64,000 nt of DNA from JBQTIQ01 sp052387955 (GTDB lineage Bacteria > Actinomycetota > Acidimicrobiia > Acidimicrobiales > JACDCH01). Positions 25,443 to 33,686 of the stretch are shown here, one piece after another; the stretch's first letter is position 1, and the number at the start of each line of letters is the position of its first letter. The DNA is taken from positions 1 through 64,000 of the forward strand of contig JBQTIQ010000018.1 of assembly GCA_052387955.1 (NCBI GenBank), written 5' to 3'. Position numbers and translations under genes: made by a program. The notes under the pieces are model-generated. The model saw only the letters and a list, made by a program, of their open reading frames with translations, had not been told where the DNA came from and searched no databases.

Positions 25443-28400
25443 TCAGCGGGCGACGAAGTACTTGGCCTGGGGGTGGTGGCAGATGAGAGCTGACGTGGTC
25501 TGCTCGGGCTGGTACTGGTAGCCGGTCTCCTCGGAACAGTCGAGGCCGATGCGGGAACCGTCGAGGAGGCGCAGCACCTTCTCGTTGTCCTCCAGGTCGG
25601 GGCACGCCGGGTAGCCCCACGAGTAGCGCCCGCCCCGGTACTGCTGGCGGAAGAGCCCGGCGAGGTTGGGCCCGTCCTGGGCCGCGAACCCCCACTCCTC
25701 GCGGATGCGCCGGTGCCAGTACTCGGCCAGGGCCTCCGCCGTCTCGACCCCCAGCCCGTGCAGGTGCAGGTAGTCCTGGTAGCGGTCGTCGGCGAAGAGC
25801 TTGGCCGCCGCCTCGGACACCGCCGGGCCCATGGTGACGATGTGGAAGGCGGCGTAGTCGACCTCGGGCGCGTCCACGGGCCGGAAGAAGTCGGCGATGC
25901 AGAGGAACGGGGCCTTGCGCTGGCGGGGGAACGGGAACCGCTCCAGCTCCTCCGAGCGCAACTCGTCGGTCCACAGCACCACGTCGTCGCCGTCGGCCGA
26001 TGCCGGGAAATAGCCGTACACGACCGCCGGCTGCAACAGGTCGGCAGCCCGGGCCTGCGCCAGCTCGTCGCGCAGGATGGGCCGGATGCGGGCCTTGAAG
26101 GTCTCGTCGTCCTCGCCCTTGCCCGGGAGCGGCTTGTACTGCCACTGGTTACGGAACAACGCCGTCTCGTTGACGTAGCCGACGATGTCGTCGAGGGACA
26201 GGCCCTTGACCACCCGGCTGCCGAGGAACGGGGGGACGAAGACCTCGTTGTCGGTGGCCACCTCCGGTGAACGGTCGGGTACCTCGACCGGCGGCAGGTC
26301 GCCGTCGCCGGCGTTGGCCCGAGCGATCGTGTAGGCCGGGGCCGGGACCCTCGACTCGGAAGGCTCCGTGCCCCAGGCGGGGTCGTCGGGCTCGTCGCCG
26401 CGGGCGATGGCGCCGAGACGGTCCATGACGTGGAGGCCCTCGAAGGCGTCGCGCCCGTAGAACAGGCGCCCGGCGTAGACGTCGCGCAGGTCGCGTTCGA
26501 CGTAGGAACGGGTCAGGGCGGCCCCGCCCAGCAGCACCGGGATGCGGGCCAGGCCCCGGTCGTTGAGCTCTTCGAGGTTGTCCCGCATGATCAGCGTGGA
26601 CTTGACCAACAGCCCGCTCATGCCGATGGCGGTGGCCCCCACCTCGAGCGCCTTGTCGATCATGTCCGCCACCGGCACCTTGATGCCGAGGTTGACCACG
26701 TCGTAGCCGTTGTTGGTGAGGATGATGTCGACCAGGTTCTTGCCGATGTCGTGGACGTCGCCCTTAACGGTGGCGATGACGATCCGGCCCCGGCCGGCGC
26801 CCTCGGCCTTGTCCATGTGGGGCTCGAGGTAGGCGACCGCCGTCTTCATGGTCTCCGCCGACTGGAGCACGAACGGCAGCTGCATCTGGCCCGACCCGAA
26901 GAGCTCGCCGACCACCTTCATGCCCGCCAGCAACGTGTCGTTGATGATGGCCAACGGCGCCAGCCCGGACGCCATGGCCTCGTCGAGGTCGGCTTCCAGC
27001 CCGTCGCGGTCGCCGTCGACGATGCGCTGGGACAAGCGCCGCTCGAGCGGCCAGTCCGAGCGGTCCTCCTTCTCGAGCCCGGCCGACTCGACGTCCTCGA
27101 ACAGCTCGAGCAGCCGGCTCAACGGGTCGTAGCCGCGCTCGGCGTCGCGCCGGTCGTGGATCAGGTCGCGGCACACCTCGACGTGCTCGGCCGGGATACG
27201 GGCCAACGGCATGATGCGGGCGGCGTGGACGATGGCGGCGTCGAGGCCGGCCGCTCGGCACTCGTCGAGGAAGACCGAGTTGAGGACGTGCCGGGCCGCA
27301 GGCTTGAGGCCGAAGGACACGTTGGAGAGGCCGAGCACGGTGTGGGCGCCGGGCAGTTCGGCCTTGATGCGGCGGATGGCCTCGATGGTGGCCATGGCGT
27401 CGCCCCGTAGGTCCTCGTCGCCGGTGGACAGCGGGAAGGTGAGTGCGTCGAAGATCAGGTCGGACGGCTCCAGGCCGTAGCGCTCGACGGCGAGGCCGCA
27501 GATGCGATGGGCCACCCGCAGCTTCCAGTCCACGTCGCGAGCCTGGCCGTCTTCGTCGATCAGCAGGCAGATGACGGCGGCCCCGTACTCCCGGGCCAGG
27601 CTGCACACCCGGTCGAAGCGCGACCCGGGGGCGTCGCCGTCCTCGAGGTTGGCCGAGTTGAGGATGGCTCGGCCACCGATGTGGCCCAGGCCGGCTTCGA
27701 GCACCGGCGGTTCGGTCGAGTCGAGTACCAGCGGGACGGTGGCCTGGGTGGCCAGCCGGCCCACCAGTTCGTCCATGTCGGCCCGGCCGTCGCGGCCGAC
27801 GTAGTCGACGCACACGTCGAGCACGTGGGCTCCCTCCCGTTCCTGCTCGCGGCCCATCTGGAGGCAGGTGTCCCAGTCGCCGGCGAGCATGGCGTCGCGG
27901 AACTTCCTCGACCCGTTGGCGTTGGTGCGCTCGCCGATCGTCAGGTAGGTGACGTCCTGGTCGAAGGGGGTGAACGAATAGATCGACGCCGCCCCCGGCT
28001 CGTGGTCAGGGTGCCGGCGGGCCGGGGTCAGGTCGCGGCAGTGCTCGACCAGTTGGCGGATGAAGTCGGGGGTGGTGCCACAGCACCCGCCCACCACGCC
28101 CACGCCGTACTCGGTGATGAACCGGGTGTGGTGCTCGACCAGCTCGGCCGGGCTGAGGTCGTAGTGCATGTGGCCGTCCACGACCGAGGGCAGCCCGGCG
28201 TTGGGAAGGCAGGCGATCGGCATACGGGCGTGGTGCGAAAGGTGGCGCAGGTGTTCGGCCATCTCGGTCGGCCCGGTGGCGCAGTTGAGCCCGATGATGT
28301 CGGGGTGCATGGCGTCGAGGGCGTTGAGGGCGGCGCCGATCTCGGTGCCGAGGAGCATGCGCCCGGTGAGCTCCATCGTCACCTGCACCTGCAGGGGTAC

Positions 28401-28943
28401 GTGACGGCCGGCCGCGGCCATGGCCTGACGGGTGCCGATCATCGCCGCCTTGACCGCCAACAGGTCGAACTGGGTCTCGATGATGAACAGGTCGACGCCG
28501 CCGTCGAGCAGGCCCCGGGCCGCTTCGGCGTAGGCGTCGCGGAGCTCGAGGAACGTGATCTGGCCCAGCGACGGCGACTTCGTGCCCGGCCCCAGCGAGC
28601 CGGCGACGAACCGGCCGTAGCCGTCGGCCACGTCGCGGGCGATGGCGGCGTTGGCCCGGGCGATCTCGTAGGACCTCCCGCTCAGCCCGTACTCGGCCAG
28701 GGGTACGGCGAATGCCCCGAAGGTGTTGGTCTCCACCACGTCGGCGCCGGCCTCGAAATAGGCGGTGTGGAGATCGGCTACGACGTCGGGCCGGGTGATC
28801 CCCAGGTACTCGTTGCACCCCTCGAGGTCGGGGCCACCGAAGTCCTCGATACTGAGGTGGCGCTCCTGCAGCCACGTGCCGGTGGCGCCGTCATAGATGA
28901 CGACACGGTCGTTGACCAGGTCGAGGAACGTGCCGGCCGGCAT
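25443..28943 (-). CDS. metH: Cobalamin-dependent methionine synthase
   Basis: 1,166 residues from ATG 28943. The homocysteine domain has the zinc ligands C221 (GLNCATG) and C287-C288 (GGCCGT). The methyltetrahydrofolate barrel spans about 330-600 (TIGERTNANGSRKFRDAM). The cobalamin module has the cap helices (about 630-715) and D729-V-H731-D-I-G, the His that ligates cobalt. The C-terminal AdoMet activation domain carries RYSWGYPACPDLEDNEKV. All four modules are in the usual order and the length is slightly below E. coli MetH. It makes methionine in the cytosol. I see no cobalamin riboswitch in the short upstream gap. The pduO gene nearby also serves cobalamin. Confidence 0.97.
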   Translation of the reverse strand: MPAGTFLDLVNDRVVIYDGATGTWLQERHLSIEDFGGPDLEGCNEYLGITRPDVVADLHTAYFEAGADVVETNTFGAFAVPLAEYGLSGRSYEIARANAAIARDVADGYGRFVAGSLGPGTKSPSLGQITFLELRDAYAEAARGLLDGGVDLFIIETQFDLLAVKAAMIGTRQAMAAAGRHVPLQVQVTMELTGRMLLGTEIGAALNALDAMHPDIIGLNCATGPTEMAEHLRHLSHHARMPIACLPNAGLPSVVDGHMHYDLSPAELVEHHTRFITEYGVGVVGGCCGTTPDFIRQLVEHCRDLTPARRHPDHEPGAASIYSFTPFDQDVTYLTIGERTNANGSRKFRDAMLAGDWDTCLQMGREQEREGAHVLDVCVDYVGRDGRADMDELVGRLATQATVPLVLDSTEPPVLEAGLGHIGGRAILNSANLEDGDAPGSRFDRVCSLAREYGAAVICLLIDEDGQARDVDWKLRVAHRICGLAVERYGLEPSDLIFDALTFPLSTGDEDLRGDAMATIEAIRRIKAELPGAHTVLGLSNVSFGLKPAARHVLNSVFLDECRAAGLDAAIVHAARIMPLARIPAEHVEVCRDLIHDRRDAERGYDPLSRLLELFEDVESAGLEKEDRSDWPLERRLSQRIVDGDRDGLEADLDEAMASGLAPLAIINDTLLAGMKVVGELFGSGQMQLPFVLQSAETMKTAVAYLEPHMDKAEGAGRGRIVIATVKGDVHDIGKNLVDIILTNNGYDVVNLGIKVPVADMIDKALEVGATAIGMSGLLVKSTLIMRDNLEELNDRGLARIPVLLGGAALTRSYVERDLRDVYAGRLFYGRDAFEGLHVMDRLGAIARGDEPDDPAWGTEPSESRVPAPAYTIARANAGDGDLPPVEVPDRSPEVATDNEVFVPPFLGSRVVKGLSLDDIVGYVNETALFRNQWQYKPLPGKGEDDETFKARIRPILRDELAQARAADLLQPAVVYGYFPASADGDDVVLWTDELRSEELERFPFPRQRKAPFLCIADFFRPVDAPEVDYAAFHIVTMGPAVSEAAAKLFADDRYQDYLHLHGLGVETAEALAEYWHRRIREEWGFAAQDGPNLAGLFRQQYRGGRYSWGYPACPDLEDNEKVLRLLDGSRIGLDCSEETGYQYQPEQTTSALICHHPQAKYFVAR

Positions 28944-29004
28944 CCTGGCAGGCTATCGGGACCGGCCCGCCCCCTCGGGGCGAGCTGTCGATGGGGCGTG
29001 AGCC

Positions 29005-29433
29005 CTACCCGACGAAGGCGGCGACGGCGACGTAGGCCACGGCCAGGACGCCCCAGAACATGTGGCCCTTGACGAAGAACGGGTGGATCTTGGTCTCGAC
29101 GTTGCGGTCGCCGTAGATATCGTCGGCCCGGGCTCGCACGTAGGCCTTGTACTGGTAGACGCCGGCGGCCGCGGTCACGGCCAGGAAGACCAGGGCCAGC
29201 CAACGGGCCGAGCCCATCTCGGGGTTGTCCGACGTCACCCACACGAACCAGAGCAGGAAGCCGACCACCCCGAAGCCCACATGGGTGGCTGCCAGGCCGG
29301 CCGGCATCTGGCGCTCCCGGGTGCGGCTGCCCTTGGCCGCTTTGCGCAGCAGGTGCAGGCCGCCGAGCAGGGCGAAGAACCAGAAGAGCAGCGCACCCGT
29401 ATCCCAGGACAAGTCCTCCCCCTCCCTCTGCAC
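29005..29433 (-). CDS. Small conserved membrane protein, function unknown
   Basis: 142 residues with about four membrane segments: GALLFWFFALLGGLHLL, GLAATHVGFGVVGFLLWFVW, LALVFLAVTAAAGVYQY and FWGVLAVAYVAVAAFVG. A hydrophilic loop ADDIYGDRNVETKIHPFFVK precedes the last helix. The true start may be nearer SWDTGALLFW. It lies between metH and the divergent adenosyltransferase gene. I do not recognise a named family. Confidence 0.65.
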   Translation of the reverse strand: MQREGEDLSWDTGALLFWFFALLGGLHLLRKAAKGSRTRERQMPAGLAATHVGFGVVGFLLWFVWVTSDNPEMGSARWLALVFLAVTAAAGVYQYKAYVRARADDIYGDRNVETKIHPFFVKGHMFWGVLAVAYVAVAAFVG

Positions 29434-29474
29434 GCCGGCCGTGCCAGGTCTCGCCGGCTCGTAGTCTCCTGCTC

Positions 29475-30020
29475 GTGAAGGTCTACACGCGCAAGGGCGA
29501 CGACGGCACGACCGGGCTGCTCTACGGCGGCCGAGTGGCCAAGGACGATCCGGCGCCGACGGCCTACGGGGACGTCGACGAGGCCCAGGCCATGATGGGC
29601 GTGGCCCGGGCGGAGTGCCAGGGCGACGACGAACTGGGCGGCCTGCTGGTGAGCCTCGAGCGCGACCTGTGGGTGCTCATGGCCGAACTGGCCACCGGGC
29701 CCGAGAACCGGCACAAGCTGACGGCCGGCCAGAGCCTCGTCACCCAGGCGATGATCGACGCCCTCGAGGCCCGCATCGACGACCTGGCCGGGCGCTTCGC
29801 CATGCCCACCGAGTTCGTCGTGCCCGGGGAGGAGCGGGTGGCGTCGCTGCTCGACGTCGCCCGCGCCGTCACCCGGCGCGCCGAGCGGACGTCGTTGCGG
29901 GCGGCGGCGCCCGGCTCGCTGGTCGTGCCCTACCTCAACCGGCTCTCCGACCTGCTCTGGACCATGGCCCGATGGCGCGAAGGCAGCTCCCTGCTCACCC
30001 GGGCCCAGGAGGAACGATGA
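29475..30020 (+). CDS. pduO: PduO-type ATP:cob(I)alamin adenosyltransferase
   Basis: 181 residues from GTG 29475. The ATP-binding N-terminus is VYTRKGDDGTTGLLYGGRVA. The trimer core has AYGDVDEAQAMMGVARAE, and the C-terminal cobalamin-contacting block is PYLNRLSDLLWTMARW. It converts cob(I)alamin to adenosylcobalamin in the cytosol. Its stop overlaps the aminopeptidase start by 4 bases. Confidence 0.93.
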   Translation: MKVYTRKGDDGTTGLLYGGRVAKDDPAPTAYGDVDEAQAMMGVARAECQGDDELGGLLVSLERDLWVLMAELATGPENRHKLTAGQSLVTQAMIDALEARIDDLAGRFAMPTEFVVPGEERVASLLDVARAVTRRAERTSLRAAAPGSLVVPYLNRLSDLLWTMARWREGSSLLTRAQEER

Positions 30021-31432
30021 TGCGCTTCGAAGCGGTACCGGTCGTGCCCGACGACGTCGAGCTGGTGATCGAGGGCGTGACCTCCGACGAACCCAGCGGC
30101 GGCGATGCCGCCACCCTGGCCGGCTTCGAAGCCAAGACGGGCCAGACGATGCTTCTGCCGGGCCGGCTGCTGGTGGGCCTCGGCCCGGCTGGCGGGGTCA
30201 CCCCGGCCGTCGTCCGCCGGGCCGCGGGCGCCGCCTCCCGGGCCGCGGCACGGGCCCAGCGGGTGGCGGTGCTGGCGCCACCGTTCGCCAACGGCGACAG
30301 CTACCAGCCCCTGGCCGAGGGCATGGCCCTCGGCGCCTACCGGTTCACGGCGTACCGTTCCGACCCCAAGCCGAACCGAATCGCCGAGGTGGCCGTGGTC
30401 GGCGCGGGCGACCCCGACGCCCAGGCCGCACTCGACCGGGGAGGGCGCCTGGCCGCCGCCACCGCGCTGGCCCGAGACCTCGCCAACGAGCCCGGCGGCC
30501 TGCTCACGCCCTCTGCCCTGGCCGACCGGGCGGTCGAGATGGCCGGGAGCGCCGGCCTCGGCTGCGAGGTGCTCGACGAGCACGCCATGGCCGCCGCCAA
30601 CCTGAACGGGACGCTGGCCGTCAACCGGGGCTCGGTGCATCCCCCGCGCTTCGTCATCCTCACCTACGAACCCGAGGGCGAGGCGACCGGTTCGGTGGCC
30701 CTGGTGGGCAAGGGCGTCACGTTCGATTCCGGCGGGCTGTCCCTGAAGACGGCCGAGGGGATGATCGGCATGCAGGGCGACATGGGTGGCGCCGCCGCCG
30801 TGCTCGGCGCCATGTCGGTGCTGCGCGACCTGGGCGTGACCGCTCGGGTGCGGGCGTTCATCCCCATCACCGACAACATGACCGGCGGCGACGCCACCCG
30901 GGTTGGTGACGTCGTGCGCTACCGCAACGGGCGGACCGTCGAGGTGCTCAACACCGACGCCGAGGGCCGGCTGATCCTGGCCGATGCGTTGGTGCTGGCC
31001 AGCGAGGAGTCGCCCGACGCCATCGTCGACCTGGCCACCCTCACCGGCGCCTGCATGGTGGCGCTGGGCCGGCGGGTGGCGGGCCTGTTCTCACCCGACG
31101 ACGTGCTGGCGTCGGCCCTCGCCGCCGCCGGCGAGCGGGCCGGCGAACCGCTGTGGCGGCTCCCCGTCGTCGACGGGTACCGCAAGGAGCTCGACTCGAA
31201 GGTGGCCGACCTCAAGAACGTCGGCGCCGGCCGCATCGGCGGCGCCATCACCGCCACCCTCTTCCTGCGCGAGTTCGTGGGCGACGGGATCCCCTGGGCT
31301 CATCTCGACATCGCCGGGCCGGCGTGGCTCGACGAGGAGGACGGCGAGTGGTGTGTCAACGGCACCGGCTTCGGCGTCCGCACCCTGGCCGCCTGGTTGT
31401 CCTTGCTCGGAGCCGGCGTCGACGGCCCTTGA
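30017..31432 (+). CDS. pepA: Leucyl aminopeptidase (M17 family)
   Basis: 471 residues from ATG 30017, with a strong AGGAGG ribosome site at 30007-30013; a second ATG follows directly. The dinuclear metal site is complete: KGVTFDSGGLSLK with the first Lys and Asp, DMGGAAAVLGAM, and the hallmark NTDAEGRLILADAL with its Asp and Glu. The N-terminal domain (to about 160) is the variable macro-like domain. It releases N-terminal residues from peptides in the cytosol. It is coupled to pduO by a 4-base overlap. Confidence 0.95.
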   Translation: MMRFEAVPVVPDDVELVIEGVTSDEPSGGDAATLAGFEAKTGQTMLLPGRLLVGLGPAGGVTPAVVRRAAGAASRAAARAQRVAVLAPPFANGDSYQPLAEGMALGAYRFTAYRSDPKPNRIAEVAVVGAGDPDAQAALDRGGRLAAATALARDLANEPGGLLTPSALADRAVEMAGSAGLGCEVLDEHAMAAANLNGTLAVNRGSVHPPRFVILTYEPEGEATGSVALVGKGVTFDSGGLSLKTAEGMIGMQGDMGGAAAVLGAMSVLRDLGVTARVRAFIPITDNMTGGDATRVGDVVRYRNGRTVEVLNTDAEGRLILADALVLASEESPDAIVDLATLTGACMVALGRRVAGLFSPDDVLASALAAAGERAGEPLWRLPVVDGYRKELDSKVADLKNVGAGRIGGAITATLFLREFVGDGIPWAHLDIAGPAWLDEEDGEWCVNGTGFGVRTLAAWLSLLGAGVDGP

Positions 31433-31504
31433 CCGTTCCTGCTCGGGGGCAGCCCCCCGGGCCCCATCCGTCGCCCGGCCCGCTGGCGCTCGCACGGTCG
31501 ACCG

Positions 31505-31545
31505 GTCACCGGTGAGTCTCTTGCAGGTAATGGTGCACCGGTGAC
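31505..31545. repeat. Perfect 10-bp inverted repeat downstream of pepA
   Basis: GTCACCGGTG (31505-31514) and CACCGGTGAC (31536-31545) enclose 21 bases. There is no T-run, so it is not a classic terminator. The right arm contains GTGCACCGGT, the same ten bases that open most units of the hairpin array at 33252, so it may be a stray diverged unit of that family. Confidence 0.5.
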
Positions 31546-31623
31546 CCTTGGCGGTCCCGGCCCGCGGGCCGTGATCGGTGACGGCCGCCACCGCGGGCTC
31601 TCTGGTCCCCGCAGGTGTGGGCC

Positions 31624-32241
31624 TCATCGCGGCGCCGGGTTGCGGGCGAGGTGCTCGGCCGACGCCCAGCTCGTGGCGTCGCGGGCGACAGCGGGATGGA
31701 AATGCCATTGGTGCAGTTGGCGCTCGGCCTCCTCCACGCCCTCGCCCAGCTCGAGCAGGCTCAGGGCCAGGCGCCGCGCCCGCAGGCGCACGTGGTCGAG
31801 ATCGTGGGCGCGGTCGCGGCAGGCGTCCCAGTCGGCGTGCTCGCGCTGCATGTCCTCGGACAGGCGGGCCAGCTGGGGCCTGGTCAGCGGCGGCAGCTTG
31901 CGCCGGGCCAACAGCTCGCCGGCGGTGCCGTCGAGGTGGAGCATGTGGAACTGGCAGCACCGCAACAGCGTGCGGGCCATCGGTGAGTTGCGGCCGCCCT
32001 TGGTGCCGAGGCCGAGGCGACGGGCGGTGTGCTCGACGTCGAGGACGAAGCCGGCCGGCGCCGCCTCCAGTTCGCCGGCGAGGCGGCGCAGCAGCAGCAC
32101 CGAGCTGGGGCCCAGCAGCCCGAGCCAGAACCGCTCGACGTAGGCCGAGCGGGGGTCGTGACCGAGGTCGTCGAGGACCGGGTCGGGCCAGGGACGGACG
32201 GCGAGCGTGGTGGGCGACGGGTCGGGTGCGGTCACGAGCAT
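31624..32241 (-). CDS. Conserved actinobacterial protein of unknown function
   Basis: 205 residues from ATG 32241. Conserved-looking blocks are DPRSAYVERFWLGLLGPSSV, then VLLLRRLAGELEAAPAGFVL and LDVEHTARRLGLGTKGGRNS. The C-terminal part is helical and basic (HVRLRARRLALSLLELGEGV). The layout resembles a protein seen in many actinobacteria, including mycobacteria, with no known role. There is no signal peptide or membrane helix, so it is cytosolic. It converges with pepA across about 190 non-coding bases. Confidence 0.7.
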   Translation of the reverse strand: MLVTAPDPSPTTLAVRPWPDPVLDDLGHDPRSAYVERFWLGLLGPSSVLLLRRLAGELEAAPAGFVLDVEHTARRLGLGTKGGRNSPMARTLLRCCQFHMLHLDGTAGELLARRKLPPLTRPQLARLSEDMQREHADWDACRDRAHDLDHVRLRARRLALSLLELGEGVEEAERQLHQWHFHPAVARDATSWASAEHLARNPAPR

Positions 32242-32372
32242 GGACGGTCCTCCGGGCGGACGTATCGGGTCCGGCTACAGAGGGGGAAGTAGATAATTTC
32301 ATGCAGTTTCAATCCTCACGGACATGCCTGTCAACAGCTTGGCTGGACGTCTTGGATTGGTCGACCAGGGAC

Positions 32373-32435
32373 GTCGCCGTCGCGGCCGCCAGGCCGCCGG
32401 CGACTGTCTGCGGAGGCAGGAGCGAAACGACGCCC
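32373..32435 (+). repeat. 63-bp dispersed repeat, copy A (intergenic)
   Basis: This segment upstream of the sirtuin matches the minus strand of 61737-61799 at 54 of 63 positions by my hand alignment, without gaps. The shared core includes CCGCCGGCGAC and GGCAGGAGCG. Here it lies in non-coding DNA 41 bases before the sir2 start; the other copy lies inside a protease gene. Confidence 0.75.
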
Positions 32436-32476
32436 GCAGCAGACCAGCAAGCTCCGCTCGGTAGCGTGGCCAGGCC

Positions 32477-33237
32477 ATGGAGAGCGGCGACCGCGACACG
32501 ATCGACAGGGCCCGGGGACTCGTCGCCGGCGCTGAGCGGGTCACGGTCCTCACCGGCGCCGGCATCTCGACCGAGAGCGGCATCCCCGATTTCCGGGGCC
32601 CGCAGGGACTGTGGACCAAGGACCCGACCGCCGAGAAGATGGCGACCCTCCAGCACTACGTGGCCGACGCCGGCGTCCGCCGCCGAGCGTGGCAGAGCCG
32701 TCTCGACTCTCCGGTCTGGGGCGCAGTCCCCAACGCCGGTCACCGCGCCCTGGTCGACCTCGAGCGGCGGGGCAAGCTCGTCGCCCTCGTGACCCAGAAC
32801 ACCGACGGCCTCCACCAGGCCGCCGGCAGCGCCCCCGAGCTCGTGGTCGAGGTCCACGGGACCATGCGCCAGGTGACCTGCCTCGGGTGCGGCGACACGG
32901 CGCCGATGCAGCGGGCGCTCGACCGGGTCCGGGCCGGCGAGGACGACCCGCCTTGCCGCAACTGCGGCGGCATCCTCAAGTCGGCGACGATCTCTTTCGG
33001 CCAGTCCCTGGTGGTGGCCGACCTGGCCCGGGCCGACGCCGCCGCCCGGGCCTGTGACGTGTTGCTGGAGGTGGGATCGACGCTCGCCGTCTACCCGGTG
33101 GCGGCCTGGTCCCGGTGGCGGCGTCGGCGGGCGCATCCGTCGTCATCCTCAACGGGTGCCCGACCGCGATGGACGACCTCGCCGACGTCGTGGTCCGGGG
33201 CCCGATCGGCGAGACCCTCCCTTCGATCTGCTCGTGA
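32477..33237 (+). pseudogene. Sir2-family NAD-dependent protein deacylase, one-base frameshift near the 3' end
   Basis: From ATG 32477 the frame gives the full sirtuin signature: VLTGAGISTESGIPDFRG for NAD binding, VTQNTDGLHQAAG, the catalytic His in VVEVHGTMRQ, and zinc ligands C-LG-C and C-RN-C. At about 33103 (GTGGCGGCC) the family sequence moves into another frame: after VGSTLAVYPVA the continuation GLVPVAASAGASVVILNGCP to TLPSICS is found one base off, ending TGA 33235-33237. Restoring one G in GGCGGCC would repair it to about 253 residues. Either a base-call error or a recent mutation; the unrepaired frame runs on into the hairpin array. Confidence 0.8.
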
Positions 33238-33251
33238 CCTCATCGACCATC

Positions 33252-33583
33252 GTGCACCGGTCGTCGCCGGTCGACGCTCGATGCACTGTGGGCCAGCCCG
33301 TCGCCACTGACGTGCACCGGTCGCTGCCAGTCGACGCGCGATGCACACTCGACCCACCGTGGGCACCGTCGTGCATAGGTCGTTGCCGGAAGACGTTCGA
33401 TGCACTGGGGCCGGCCCGTGGCCGCTGTCGTGCACCGGTCGTTGCAGGAAGACGCGCGATGCACACTCGACCCACCGTGGGCACCGTCGTGCGTCGGTCG
33501 TTGCTGGAAGACAAGGTATGCACACTCGACCTGCCTGCGGCCACTGAGGTGCACCGGTCGTTGCCGGGCGCCGGCCGAGGCAC
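33252..33583. repeat. Array of six 35-bp near-palindromic units with 24-25 bp spacers
   Basis: Units lie at 33252-33286, 33312-33346, 33371-33405, 33430-33464, 33489-33523 and 33549-33583. The unit pattern is GTGCACCGGTCGTTGC, then about ten variable bases, then CGCGATGCAC, so each unit begins GTGCA and ends TGCAC (or a one- to two-base variant) and can fold. Spacers 33347-33370 and 33465-33488 are identical, and spacers 33287-33311 and 33406-33429 are similar, giving a higher-order period of about 118 bases. Repeated spacers and drifting repeats exclude a CRISPR array. It sits between sir2 and moeB. No protein is supported, although long frames stay open through it. Confidence 0.85.
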
Positions 33584-33686
33584 GATCGTCCCCACCGGGA
33601 GGGGGGCCTCTGCCGGCCGGGAAGCTGAGGCCCCGTCCGATTGTTGAGCAGGGAAGTAGCATTTCGGCCGGCGCCTGCAGCCGACC

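Noticed and set aside
28944..29004. Cobalamin riboswitch upstream of metH
   Set aside because: The gap is only about 60 bases and has no B12-box-like sequence.
32306..32320. GTTTCAATCCTCACG, resembling a CRISPR repeat end
   Set aside because: It occurs once, with no repeated copies around it.
33252..33583. CRISPR array
   Set aside because: Repeats drift by several bases per unit, two spacers are identical and two others similar, and no cas genes are present.
33238..33660. Protein encoded by open frames running through the hairpin array
   Set aside because: The frames stay open only because the units are GC-rich; the translations are periodic copies of the DNA repeat with no start or ribosome site.
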